A stretch of DNA of 64,000 nucleotides, from NCBI GenBank assembly GCA_021732845.1, contig JAKFUF010000062.1, positions 62,001 to 126,000 of the forward strand. The letters are read 5' to 3'. This document shows, in pieces, positions 24,607 to 33,079 of the stretch. Position numbers and translations under genes: made by a program. The notes beneath the pieces were generated by a model. It was not told the origin of the DNA. It ran no database searches and worked only from the letters and a program-made list of their open reading frames with translations. The stretch's first letter is position 1; each line of letters begins with the position of its first letter. The DNA comes from Planctomycetaceae bacterium (GTDB lineage Bacteria > Planctomycetota > Planctomycetia > Planctomycetales > Planctomycetaceae).

Positions 24607-25506
24607 TCAAGTCGCCGACTTGGCGGTTTCCGGGGTGACGAACCGCTGACCAGGACGAGCGGCGCTTTCCCGCACAGTCTTGATGAACAGGTCTTCCAGA
24701 TTCGTGGTGGGATGGTCGACTTCCAGGACCTCGCACCCGTGTCGGGCGACGATCGCTTGAATTTCAGCGATGGCGGCCTCGGGCAGTTTGGAGGTCTTCA
24801 CCTGGGTCACGCCCTGGTCTTTCAGCAGATCCTGCACGCGGCCAAGCACCTTCAGCTCGCCCTTGTCCAGAATCGCGATCCGGTCGCACACGTCCTGGAC
24901 GTCCGCCAGCAGGTGGCTGCACATCAGAATCGTCTTGCCTTCGCTTTTGAGGCGAACAATCAGATCCTTCATGTCGCGGGAACCGATGGGGTCCAGACCG
25001 CTGGTGGGCTCGTCGAGAATGATCAGGTCGGGATTGTTGATGAGTGCCTGTGCCAGCCCGATGCGGCGCGTCATCCCCTTGGAATACTCCTTGAGCTGCC
25101 GCCGCTTCGCATCCTTCAAACCGACCTGTTCGATCAGTTGCTGCGACCGCGCCTTCCGCGTGGCGGTGTCCATGTTGAACAGCCGGCCATAAAAGTCGAG
25201 CGTTTCTTCGGCGTTCAGAAACCGATAGAGGTACGACTCTTCCGGCAAGTACCCGATTTTCTCGTTCTTGCGGACATCGGCGGCGGGCTGTCCCAGAATG
25301 GTGATGTCGCCCTCAGTCGGGAACAACAGTCCCAACAGCAGCTTCACAGTGGTCGTTTTGCCAGAACCGTTGGGACCGAGCAGGCCGAAGACTTCACCCT
25401 TGTTCACGTCGAGGCTGAGCGAGTTGAGCGCCCGCACCTTTTTTCGGCCCCAGAAATCCCGGTAGATCTTGGACAGATTCCGGGCCGAAATGACCACATC
25501 CGACAT
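24607..25506 (-). CDS. ABC transporter ATP-binding protein
   Basis: The 299-residue cytosolic ATPase has Walker [10 protein letters not shown] (about residue 44), the signature region [15 protein letters not shown], Walker [14 protein letters not shown] and the switch His in CSHLL. The 70-residue C-terminal extension matches ABC-2 ATPases of the CcmA/GldA class. I start at ATG 25506 ([11 protein letters not shown]) because the ABC fold begins there; the frame stays open upstream to 25890, but that sequence is not protein-like. It is the first gene of the minus-strand cluster that continues with permease, accessory protein and DUF4129 protein. Confidence 0.93.
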   Translation of the reverse strand: MSDVVISARNLSKIYRDFWGRKKVRALNSLSLDVNKGEVFGLLGPNGSGKTTTVKLLLGLLFPTEGDITILGQPAADVRKNEKIGYLPEESYLYRFLNAEETLDFYGRLFNMDTATRKARSQQLIEQVGLKDAKRRQLKEYSKGMTRRIGLAQALINNPDLIILDEPTSGLDPIGSRDMKDLIVRLKSEGKTILMCSHLLADVQDVCDRIAILDKGELKVLGRVQDLLKDQGVTQVKTSKLPEAAIAEIQAIVARHGCEVLEVDHPTTNLEDLFIKTVRESAARPGQRFVTPETAKSAT

Positions 25507-26019
25507 GAGAGACCCCGAGAAACCTGTTAAATGTGTGCGATACCCGGAACGAGCCGGCGATAACCTGCCCAGCCCGCGGCATTTGTTCCGAACTGACGAA
25601 AGCGCAACGACGACGCTTCGACTTACGCTGGATTGTTCATTCGCGTTGGAAGGTGGCAGAAACAGACATTCTGCGGTCTTTCCGCCGACTTCCCACCCGC
25701 GCACCCCGCCAGAAGAAGGGCAGGTGGCTATGCTAAGTCTCCGGCCGCGCGGACGCAAGCAGCCATCGGCGAGACCTGCCGTCCAGCGCCCAACCGCGAC
25801 GGAAATTGTCGCGCGTGCGGAACAATGCGGTGAGGGCAGCTTTCCGGCCTGTGCCACGGAATTGGATTTGAGCGACATGGTTCCTGACACTGTCGAAAGG
25901 CCGAGCGTGAATCTTCGTCACGATTCCGCTGCATGCCTTTCGGGAGTACACTGGCAGGGTGGCTCAAACGTCCGGCCATCGGGCCACGATGGAGTTCCAC
26001 CACGCTGCGGAGACACAGC
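25507..26019. other. Divergent intergenic region
   Basis: These 513 bases separate the ABC ATPase gene from the response regulator and should contain both promoters. Several frames stay open on both strands, but their translations are Arg/Pro-rich and lack start signals. No repeat or hairpin of note is visible. Confidence 0.4.
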
Positions 26020-26469
26020 ATGTTACAAAAGGCCGTTGGCCGGCCGATGGAAATTCTGCTGGTCGAAGACAGCCTGGTCTCCGCCACCATCACGATTGGC
26101 GCGCTGAAGAAGGGGAAAATCGCCCACCGCCTCACGTGGCTTCCCGACGGCGAAGAGGCACTGGAGTTCCTTTTCCAGAAGGGAAAGTTTGTCCGGGCTC
26201 CCCGGCCCGATCTCGTGCTCCTTGACCTTGGCCTCCCGAAATGCGACGGCCGCGAAGTTCTGCGGCGGGTGCGCGGCGACGAGCAGCTCAAGAACGTCCC
26301 GATCGTGGTCGTGACCGCCTCGGACTCGGACGATGACATCGCCCAGGGCGAAGAGCTGCAGGTCGAAGGCTACCTCATCAAGCCGGTCGACCTGCAAAAG
26401 TTCCTCGGCCTGGTCGAGCAACTGCGGCATCACTGGCATGCGGACATGATTTTGCCGCAGGTGCAGTGA
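26020..26469 (+). CDS. Single-domain response regulator (Rcp1-like)
   Basis: The 149-residue receiver domain has the acidic pair in ILLVEDS (about residues 12-18), the phospho-acceptor Asp in LVLLDLGLPKCDG, the Thr/Ser position in VVVTASDSDDD, and the Lys in YLIKPVD. No output domain follows. The insertion between beta-3 and alpha-3 (GLPKCDGREVL) and the C-terminal helix are typical of Rcp1-type regulators that serve phytochrome-like or orphan histidine kinases. The ATG at 26020 has GCGGAGA upstream; the frame is open further 5' but not protein-like. No kinase gene lies nearby. Confidence 0.9.
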   Translation: MLQKAVGRPMEILLVEDSLVSATITIGALKKGKIAHRLTWLPDGEEALEFLFQKGKFVRAPRPDLVLLDLGLPKCDGREVLRRVRGDEQLKNVPIVVVTASDSDDDIAQGEELQVEGYLIKPVDLQKFLGLVEQLRHHWHADMILPQVQ

Positions 26470-26475
26470 GTGGGG

Positions 26476-26619
26476 AAATCCAAAATCCAAAATCCAAAAT
26501 CCAAAATCCAAAATCCAAAATCCAAAATCCAAAATCCAAAATCCAAAATCCAAAATCCAAAATCCAAAATGACAAATGACAAATGACAAATGACAAATGA
26601 CAAATGACAAATGACAAAT
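26476..26619. repeat. Two abutting heptanucleotide arrays
   Basis: Thirteen perfect copies of CCAAAAT (26480-26570) run directly into seven copies of GACAAAT (26571-26619). A 7-base period shifts frame at each copy, so all frames give artefact peptides (WILDFGF and LSFVICH types). The array begins seven bases after the response regulator stop. GTCATTT arrays of the same kind recur at 30262-30303 and 56084-56109. Confidence 0.97.
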
Positions 26620-26694
26620 TGGTCGGTGGTGGGTGACGTTTGCGCGAGCGGCCACCAGCGTACAAGTTGCCTTTGGTATCGCTGGACTGTTGGC

Positions 26695-26955
26695 ATGTCG
26701 TCCATGATTCACTCCCTCGTTGATGCCTGCGAGTTGATCCTCAACGATCAGGGAGAGCCCCAGACCTCCTTCTGGCTGGCATCGCAGATCATGGAGACCC
26801 GGCTTTGGAAATGCACTGAAGCGGGTGTCCGCCGCGCTCTCAATGCGGACATCAAGGCGTGTGGCGAGTCGTCGAGATTCGTGAGGATTGCGGCCGACAC
26901 CTTCGCACTCCGGTCGTGGCTCGACGGATCACCTCCCGCAGAAATTTCACGATAA
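26695..26955 (+). CDS. Small HARE-HTH-like protein
   Basis: This 86-residue protein is essentially one domain resembling HARE-HTH (found in RpoE delta, ASXL and restriction-linked proteins). Matching elements are VDACELILNDQGEPQTSFWLASQI, LWKCTEAGVRRALNADIKACGESSRF and VRIAADTFALRSW. The family is thought to act in transcription or DNA modification contexts. I start at ATG 26695 (MSSMIHSL), although the frame is open to 26611 in the heptamer array. It stands alone between the repeat array and a zinc-ribbon gene. Confidence 0.72.
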   Translation: MSSMIHSLVDACELILNDQGEPQTSFWLASQIMETRLWKCTEAGVRRALNADIKACGESSRFVRIAADTFALRSWLDGSPPAEISR

Positions 26956-27189
26956 GCCACGCTAAGCCACCCCACAGCCCGGCTGATCCGCAGATTGAGT
27001 TCACCAAATGCCGCCATGCTGCATTTCGCATCTGGGGCTGCGATTCACACCTCCCGCAATTGAAGAACGATAATCTCTGACAGAATTATGGAATTACCTG
27101 TTGACATCTTTGATTTTCACACATACAACTATTTGTGTACTCACGTACAATTTTTATCCAAGAGGCGTTTTTTTTCCACGGAGGCCATC

Positions 27190-27711
27190 ATGGACCCTGC
27201 AGTTTTTAAAATCGCCGACGCCCGCATGGACGAGATCGCCGAACATTTGGATTCCGCCCTGCAATCCGATCAGTTTGCCAAAGTGCGGCAGATGTTGAGG
27301 GATTTGACCGTCGAGTTACGTCCGCGCTACAGCGCCGAATTGTCCGTGGTCGTCATGATTGAGGATCAAGTCCGGGAGAGTTCGGTTCCACTGCTCCAGA
27401 CCGGCTTTTCAACCACCGACGAGGGAGCCCTGTACCGCACCTGGGACGACCAGTCAGCACAGCGCTACGTCGTCGAGGGCCACATCCAGGTCGTCCCTGC
27501 AAGCCACTGTCCGAAGTGCTGGGGGGCCTGGGGGTCCAAGTTCGAGAATCGGACCTGTGAAACATGCGGCCTGAAGCTTGGAAAGGACTGCATGATCCTG
27601 CTCGATACAGACCTGTGCCCGAATTGTGAAAAAGGGACCGTGTCGATGGCCGCGCCAGCCTGCGACAAATGCGGATACAAGATTGACACAAGCGTCGTGG
27701 CGTGGGGTTAG
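27190..27711 (+). CDS. Double zinc-ribbon protein
   Basis: The 173-residue protein has a helical N-terminal 55 residues, a beta-rich middle, then four CxxC pairs: CPKC, CETC, CPNC and CDKC (about residues 110-165), enough for two zinc ribbons. ATG 27190 is preceded by CACGGAGGCC, a good ribosome binding site, so I prefer it to the in-frame start at 27088. No family name is recognised; ribbons of this arrangement usually mediate protein or nucleic acid contact. Confidence 0.7.
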   Translation: MDPAVFKIADARMDEIAEHLDSALQSDQFAKVRQMLRDLTVELRPRYSAELSVVVMIEDQVRESSVPLLQTGFSTTDEGALYRTWDDQSAQRYVVEGHIQVVPASHCPKCWGAWGSKFENRTCETCGLKLGKDCMILLDTDLCPNCEKGTVSMAAPACDKCGYKIDTSVVAWG

Positions 27712-27771
27712 GAGTTCCCGGCAAATCGTGGCCGAACACCCGGACCGACAGGCAACCCGAGGACCATCAGC

Positions 27772-27879
27772 GTGCGTTTCCCCGATTCACAGATCAAGGC
27801 CGCGATTCTCCACCCGGAGTTGAACATCAGGGATATGGCGCTTAAATACTTCGCGGACAAAGGACCGGAGAAAGAATAA
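27772..27879 (+). pseudogene. Truncated HEAT-type protein N-terminus
   Basis: GTG 27772 opens a 35-codon frame VRFPDSQIKAAILHPELN... It matches, from memory, the start of a planctomycete HEAT-repeat-like family that normally begins MRFPD.QIK.AILHP and continues for hundreds of residues. After residue 29 the frame enters the dispersed 320-bp element and stops within it (GPEKE stop). The gene therefore looks cut by the element, leaving only its 5' end. Confidence 0.6.
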
Positions 27880-28182
27880 AGCACGCTTCAAGATGCTAAC
27901 TGAAGGCCGGTCTTAGGCAACGAGAAGGGGGGACCACGAATTTTCACGAATAAGACGAATGTCACGAATAACAACGCGCAGGATTCCATCACCCGCGAAG
28001 CCATGCCGGTTGATCATTCGTGATATTCGTGAAAATTCGTGGTTAATTTATGACCGTACGATTCCCGCACCGTTTTGCCAGCCTTGTCGACTTCACCACC
28101 AACTTCATTCGCTGTCCTTGATGGCGTTCGCTGCTGGATAGGGAGGCAAATGTCACAGTTATTTTTGCTGCGACCCTAAGGA
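27860..28182 (+). repeat. Dispersed 320-bp element, copy 1
   Basis: This element runs from AAGGACCGGAGAAAGAATAA through CACGAATTTTCACGAATAAGACGAATGTCACGAAT tracts to TTGCTGCGACCCTAAGGA. An inverted copy lies at 32690-33012, and partial copies at 38629-38702 and 59088-59263. The 20-base left end recurs directly after the right end (27860-27879 and 28178-28197). It has no open reading frame of its own, so it resembles a non-autonomous mobile or degenerate element. Confidence 0.85.
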
Positions 28183-28399
28183 CCGGAGAAAGAATAACTG
28201 TCGCATTCTTAGAACGAATGATGATGCGATCCTTAGGACCTGTCCAAGAACTATTCCGCTGCTGGTTGGCCTGCCACACGCGACCAGTCGGGGTTTTGGA
28301 CTCAAAACATGGTGTAGTTTTTGGACGCGTCCTTAGTTAGCGTCCGGTTTCGGCCTCAAACCGGACGCTATGATGATGCGATCCCTAAGCAAAGGCATC
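28183..28399. repeat. Nested repeat ends with 13-bp hairpin
   Basis: This stretch repeats ATGATGATGCGATCC at 28219-28233 and 28371-28385, echoing the right end of the 320-bp element. Between them lies a perfect 13-bp hairpin, TAGCGTCCGGTTT / AAACCGGACGCTA (28338-28370). It is positioned downstream of the minus-strand gene ending at 28400 but lacks a T run. Confidence 0.75.
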
Positions 28400-30037
28400 C
28401 TACTTGTCTTCACTCAAGAATCTGGCAATCACGTTCGCCGTGATGCGTGAGACCGCGTCGTCGACGAGGATGCTCGGCACATACGTGATCGACCCCACCG
28501 AAAACACCGCGCCGTGGCTCGCGGTTTCGTAATACGCGATCTCTGCTCCGCCATCGTCCTGGTTGATCCCCTTGGCCAGCAAGAGCGTGCCCTTGGGAGA
28601 ATGCGGGCTGATCTTGTCGGTCTCGTGACCGGAGGCACCGCCGTTGATCCGCTCCTGCAGCGAGGCTTCACCAAACAGATCGCCGTTCTTGAGTCCCGTT
28701 CCGGCAAAGACCCAGTGGTCGGCCTTGACCACTTTGTATGGCGCGGCCGTCATGATGCCGGACTCGGTGCAGACGACCCCCAATAGGTTCGCCTCGGACT
28801 CAAGCGTGCGGTGCATCCGGCTTTCGCAGTATTCGGCTGGATTTTTGGGGTTGGGCATCCCCAGCGCGCCGCCGGTGCTGGGCTGCAGGAAGGATTTGAA
28901 CCGCACCCGGTCTTCGCTCAGAAATTCGACCTCGCAGTTCAGGCCGTTGCCGCCCAGATACATCAGCTTCCCGCCGCGGTTGTGCACCCAGTCCTTGACT
29001 TTTTGGTACATCTGGCGCGACCAGTACTCCGGATGCACGCTTATGACCAGGATCTTGTAGGCATCGAGGTCCAGGTCACCGTTGTGCAACTGCCATTCCG
29101 AATAATAGTCGTACGCAAAGCCTTCACGTTCCATCCAGCCCAGCAGCCGCCACTCGGCCGGCGCGAGGGCGCTTTGCAGGCGGCCCACGATCGGGTCAGT
29201 TACTTCCTCGTGCTCGCCGAGTGTGTTGCCGGGTTCGGGGCGCTCGAAGGAGAGCGGCAGGTATTCGTCATCTTGAAAACCCCAGACGTTGAACGAGCCC
29301 GGCTTGGTGTAGCGGTCGAGATCCTGCCGGGCATTGACGATCGGCACGTCTGGCAACTGGCTGGCGTTGATGTAGTTGCCGCGACCGCCAAAGTTGTTAT
29401 AGGCGAGCCACGTGTTGGTGGAGGCCAGGATGGCGATCGGTGCCGTCGGCTGGGCCGGCGCCACGACCCACGGGAAGGCGAAGAATTCGCCCGACTTCTC
29501 GCCCTTGGCATGCAGATAATACAGCCCAGAGCGCTCCGGGCCGGTGACGAACTGCGTGTGGTGCGCGCTGCCGTAGCCCTGCTTGTTCCAGTTCACGCCG
29601 GTCTGCGTATAGTCTCCGTCGGGGGTGATCTGCATGACCGCCCGCGGGCCGTGCTCGTCGAACCAACCCAGCAGCTTGATCTGCTCCCGCTTATATCCGT
29701 AGCGCCATAGGCTGAGCCGGTAGGCTTCGGGCGCGTGCACGCGAAACTCCGAACGCCCGCCTGATTTGACGCTCCGCGGCCACACATAGCCCAGCACGCA
29801 ATCCGACAGCAGGCGGAACTGGTGGGGTTGAGCCACGGGCAGAGTAAGGCGGACCGACTTGGAGCCGAACCCATCCTTGACGAGGGTCACGAGATAGTTG
29901 CCGGGCGGAACATCGGCGCTCACCCCGCCCCGTGGCGTGGAACGCACGACCGCCTCGGTGTGGCCGTCGCGTTGGAACTCCAGCAGCACATCCGCGATGG
30001 CCACAAACCGTTCGTCACTCACGTAGCCGATGAACAT
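28400..30037 (-). CDS. N,N-dimethylformamidase large-subunit-like protein
   Basis: The 545-residue protein resembles the large subunit of N,N-dimethylformamidase, which hydrolyses dimethylformamide to dimethylamine and formate. A jelly-roll-like N-terminal part is followed by the Rossmann-like domain with IAILASTNTWLAYNNFGG, YDYYSEWQLH, and the HPEYWS motif. In the characterised enzyme a Tyr and an HxE pair bind iron; HPE and the YDYY segment are the likely equivalents. Most homologues are not characterised, so the substrate may differ. I start at ATG 30037 (MFIGYVSDERF); the frame upstream runs into an AATCGAAA repeat. It leads into a cluster of other amide-hydrolase genes. Confidence 0.82.
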   Translation of the reverse strand: MFIGYVSDERFVAIADVLLEFQRDGHTEAVVRSTPRGGVSADVPPGNYLVTLVKDGFGSKSVRLTLPVAQPHQFRLLSDCVLGYVWPRSVKSGGRSEFRVHAPEAYRLSLWRYGYKREQIKLLGWFDEHGPRAVMQITPDGDYTQTGVNWNKQGYGSAHHTQFVTGPERSGLYYLHAKGEKSGEFFAFPWVVAPAQPTAPIAILASTNTWLAYNNFGGRGNYINASQLPDVPIVNARQDLDRYTKPGSFNVWGFQDDEYLPLSFERPEPGNTLGEHEEVTDPIVGRLQSALAPAEWRLLGWMEREGFAYDYYSEWQLHNGDLDLDAYKILVISVHPEYWSRQMYQKVKDWVHNRGGKLMYLGGNGLNCEVEFLSEDRVRFKSFLQPSTGGALGMPNPKNPAEYCESRMHRTLESEANLLGVVCTESGIMTAAPYKVVKADHWVFAGTGLKNGDLFGEASLQERINGGASGHETDKISPHSPKGTLLLAKGINQDDGGAEIAYYETASHGAVFSVGSITYVPSILVDDAVSRITANVIARFLSEDK

Positions 30038-30042
30038 AGGGG

Positions 30043-30072
30043 ATTTTCGATTTTTGATTGATGATTTTCGAT
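30043..30072 (-). repeat. AATCGAAAATC-type intergenic repeat
   Basis: On the minus strand this reads AATCGAAAATCATCAATC... AATCGAAAATC and is the same type as the in-gene copy at 10595-10626. It sits 5 bases upstream of the start codon of the dimethylformamidase-like gene. Confidence 0.8.
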
Positions 30073-30261
30073 TGTGGTGGGAGCGGTCGTCGGACTGCTC
30101 CACCACGCGTACTTGGGACCGTGCGGTTGATGTTTTCAACCACGAATAACGCGAATCTCACGAATATTGTTGTGGTTGCTATGCGCCGATGGTTTCGCTT
30201 GCCGCGCGTTGTTCACAGGATTCGAAGTGCTAGGAATTGACGAGCAGACTTTGACGACCTC

Positions 30262-30303
30262 GTCATTTGTCATTTGTCATTTGTCATTTGTCATTTGTCA
30301 TTT
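30262..30303. repeat. Six-copy GTCATTT heptamer array
   Basis: Six perfect copies of GTCATTT (GACAAAT-type reversed) run from 30262 to 30303 and overlap the 3' end of the Kelch-like gene. The stop codon TGA of that gene lies within the array. Confidence 0.95.
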
Positions 30304-31386
30304 CGCCTTCCGCTTCAACTTCCACACGTCACTCTGCATATTATTCCCGGCGACCATCCACAGCGCGTCGTTATGCACAAACACGCTCGCGGCATGACGC
30401 GGCCTCCAGGGTGTCTTCGGCAGTTCCTGCCAGTTGACACCGTCGGCCGAATGCCAGACATCGTTGCGGTTGCCGCCATCCTTGTGGTAACCCTCCATCA
30501 CCCACAGGCGACCGTCCCAGACGCCCACATCGTGATACTGCCGCGGGTGCCACGGCGCGGCGGCCGTGTGTTCGGTCCAGTGGATGCCGTCGGCGGAACT
30601 CCACACGTCGTTATGAAACTTGCGGCTGGGGGTGGTGGGGGTGTCGTAGGTGCCGCCGCCCAAAATCCAGATCCGGCCGTTCATGACGGCACTCCCGCCG
30701 ATCATGCCACGGGCTGACCAGAGCGGCTTTTCCGGAACAACTTGTTTCCACTCGCGGCCGTCGGTGGTGGTCCACATATCGTTGTAAAAGATCTCGGGCG
30801 ACTTCGCGAAGGCCGGCATCGACTGGCCGCCGATCACCCAGATCTTGTCGTCGTGGACGACGGTGTAGTGCAGTACGCGATCCTTCCAGGGCAATTCGGC
30901 ATCGCGGTTCACATAGGTCCAGGATTTGCCATCGGCCGAGTTCCAAACATCGTTTTGGTAGTGCCGCTGATTGCAGTCGCCGCCCACGATCCACATTTTG
31001 TCTTTGTAGACGACATACCCCGCCGTGTGCCGGCCCTCCCAGTCCGCCGCGGCGTCAAACGACCGGTCTTTGAAGGAGTTCGGTTTGACGAGCGTCCACT
31101 GGGCACCGTTGGCCGTCGACCAGACTTCGTTGTTGCAGATGAGCGGGAAGAATGCACGCTCGCTCGCGGCGGGGTTCCAGCCACCGATGAGCCACATCTT
31201 CCCTTGGAAACTCAGGGCACCGGCACCGTCCCGCGGCGCGAATTCGGCCTTGAGCGTAACCTGCTCCCATTCGTACTCAGGCTCTGCCGCAGCAGCAATT
31301 CCAGTGGTGCAAATCGCAACCACCGCGGCGAAGAGTGCCCGACGAAGACCTGAAACCTGCGATGCTCGACAGATGAGTGGATACAT
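30298..31386 (-). CDS. Secreted Kelch-like beta-propeller protein
   Basis: The 362-residue product has a signal peptide (residues 1-34, ending AAAAEPE). The mature part consists of about six repeats with GKMWLIGG, NEVWSTANG, DKMWIVGG, NDVWNSADGKSW, DKIWVIGG, GRIWILGGG and GRLWVMEG, typical of Kelch/galactose-oxidase-like propellers. The domain is a binding or structural scaffold, and no catalytic signature is seen. ATG 31386 (MYPLICR) is preferred because the signal peptide starts there; an alternative lies at 31434. It sits between the dimethylformamidase-like and amidohydrolase genes on the same strand. Confidence 0.8.
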   Translation of the reverse strand: MYPLICRASQVSGLRRALFAAVVAICTTGIAAAAEPEYEWEQVTLKAEFAPRDGAGALSFQGKMWLIGGWNPAASERAFFPLICNNEVWSTANGAQWTLVKPNSFKDRSFDAAADWEGRHTAGYVVYKDKMWIVGGDCNQRHYQNDVWNSADGKSWTYVNRDAELPWKDRVLHYTVVHDDKIWVIGGQSMPAFAKSPEIFYNDMWTTTDGREWKQVVPEKPLWSARGMIGGSAVMNGRIWILGGGTYDTPTTPSRKFHNDVWSSADGIHWTEHTAAAPWHPRQYHDVGVWDGRLWVMEGYHKDGGNRNDVWHSADGVNWQELPKTPWRPRHAASVFVHNDALWMVAGNNMQSDVWKLKRKAK

Positions 31387-31398
31387 AAAATAAGTTCT

Positions 31399-31536
31399 GA
31401 ACAGAAGGAAACGAAGGTAACGCAGATTGGCCAACTCAGTCTTGGGAATCGATTAAGCGTTCGAACTTTTGGATGCACGTCATACTGTCCTGCCGCGGCG
31501 GGTCCAGAGCTTCGTTTCCTTCGCTATCTTCTGTTC
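31399..31536. repeat. Inverted pair of a 27-bp GAACAGAAG repeat
   Basis: A 27-base unit of pattern GAACAGAAGnnArCGnAGG followed by nAACGnAG occurs at 31399-31425 and inverted at 31510-31536. A third copy is at 49604-49630. The inverted pair flanks 84 bases in front of the Kelch-like gene. Confidence 0.8.
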
Positions 31537-31633
31537 AAGGTGTTTCCAGTTGACCGAGAGCTTGCCGCCAGCTTGTTTCTAATGGCCGCGACTTCCGTCG
31601 CTCGTGGTGTGTTGCGTTTCGCGGCACAACACA

Positions 31634-32533
31634 CTACGCGTATTCCGGCAGGAACCGTTTCCAGTTTTCATAGATGATGTTGTGGATGATGTCATCGGAG
31701 ATCCGCGGGAACTTGGTTCCTTCCAGGATGTCGTTCACCTTCCACTGTCCGGCGATGACCTGTGGCAGCGTGGCGGACGGAAAATCCGATCCGAGGATCA
31801 GCTTGTGTTCCACGCCGTACTCAACCGCGCTCATCAGCGCATGGTAGTGCCGCAGCGGGCGGTAGTGGAGTGCCGAGACATTTGCATAGAGGTTGGGGTG
31901 CTTGCGGATCAGGACGATGCAGTCGTCCTCCCAGGGATGCCCCATGTGGGCGATGACAATCCGCAGGTTGGGGCAGGCGATGGCGATGTCCTCAAGCTGC
32001 ACCGGATTGGCATATTTGAGCGGTCCGGGCCGCACGAACGAGGTGCCCTGATGAATGTTCACCGGGATGCCAAGCTGCTCCGCCTTCTTGAACAGCGGCA
32101 AATGTTTCGGGTCCTGTGGATTCCAATTCTGATAAATCGGGGAACACTTCAGCCCGCGCAAACCGAGCGTGTTGACGTAGTACACGAGCTGGTCGACGCA
32201 GTCGGCATCGTTGGGGTCCACCGAACACCAGCCGATGAACTTCTCGGAATGTTGTTTGACAAAGCCAGCGATCAGCTCCTGGTCGGCATTGATGCCGCAG
32301 AACGGAGCCTTGATGCCAAACACGATCACCTTGTCGGCGTCCTTGGTCGCCTCCAGCAACTGCTCGGGGCGCGAGTCAAACGCGTTCTGCTGCTTGGTGC
32401 CGGCCCCCGCGAAATAGACATCTGGCGAGAGCTTCATCTTGGCCCGCTTCGCCTCCCAGGCGAATTCCACAAACTCGTCCGAGTAATGATCGGGATACCA
32501 CATCAGGTTGGTATGCGTGTCGAACAGCATCAA
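31634..32533 (-). CDS. Amidohydrolase-family (TIM-barrel) protein
   Basis: The 299-residue cytosolic protein matches the amidohydrolase-2 type: metal-binding N-terminal DTHTN (the second His of the usual HxH is Asn), Lys-containing LRGLKCSPIYQNWNP, NIHQGT, AHMGHPWEDD and the Asp of LGSDFP. These hydrolases or decarboxylases act on C-N or C-C bonds in varied substrates, so the reaction is not fixed by sequence. The ATG at 32533 starts directly with the family sequence. It is in a minus-strand run with a formamidase-type enzyme and a dimethylformamidase-like protein, suggesting amide or N-heterocycle degradation. Confidence 0.85.
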   Translation of the reverse strand: MMLFDTHTNLMWYPDHYSDEFVEFAWEAKRAKMKLSPDVYFAGAGTKQQNAFDSRPEQLLEATKDADKVIVFGIKAPFCGINADQELIAGFVKQHSEKFIGWCSVDPNDADCVDQLVYYVNTLGLRGLKCSPIYQNWNPQDPKHLPLFKKAEQLGIPVNIHQGTSFVRPGPLKYANPVQLEDIAIACPNLRIVIAHMGHPWEDDCIVLIRKHPNLYANVSALHYRPLRHYHALMSAVEYGVEHKLILGSDFPSATLPQVIAGQWKVNDILEGTKFPRISDDIIHNIIYENWKRFLPEYA

Positions 32534-32689
32534 ACGCCTTTCATGTGTCTTTCACACACCGCGAATCCAGTTTGACGAGTGGCGGGGCTTGAGCCACAAC
32601 TCTGCAGTTTAGGTCGACGGATGAAACACAAACGACACACGGACTTGTTCGAACCCATGGCAGTCTCTGTCCGGCGATTCGTCTTTTAA

Positions 32690-33012
32690 GGATCGCAGCA
32701 ACAATCACTGTGACAATTGTCTCCCTATCCAGCAGCGAATGCCATCCGGGACTGCGAATGAATTTGTTGGTGAAGTCGACAGGCCTGCAACACCGTGCGG
32801 AAGTCGTACGGTCTTAAATTAACCACGAATTGTCACGAATCTTACGAATTTAACGAATCATCAACCGGCATGGCTTCGCGGGTGATGGAATCCTGCTCGT
32901 TGCCATTCGTGACATTCGTCTTATTCGCGAAAATTCGTGGCCCCCCCTTTCTCGTTGCCTAAGACCGGCCTTCGGTCAGCATCTTGAAGCGTGCTTTATT
33001 CTTTGACCGGCC
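32690..33012 (-). repeat. Dispersed 320-bp element, copy 2 (inverted)
   Basis: Read on the minus strand from GGCCGGTCAAAGAATAAAGC to TTGCTGCGATCCTTAA, this aligns with copy 1 over its whole length with perhaps 85% identity by eye. It fills most of the gap between the amidohydrolase and formamidase genes (32534-33079). No gene is present in that gap. Confidence 0.9.
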
Positions 33013-33079
33013 CTAAATGCCGTGTTTCATCCGTGTTCAATCCGTGGCTATTTCACCCTTGGAATCCGACCGCCGTGGC

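Noticed and set aside
25507-25890. N-terminal extension of the ABC ATPase to 25890
   Set aside because: The added 128 residues are Arg/Pro/Ser-rich and unrelated to ABC proteins; the ABC fold begins at [11 protein letters not shown].
26476-26619. Peptides such as WILDFGFW and LSFVICHL as possible repeat proteins
   Set aside because: They are translations of the heptamer arrays; a 7-base period yields the same peptides in any open frame.
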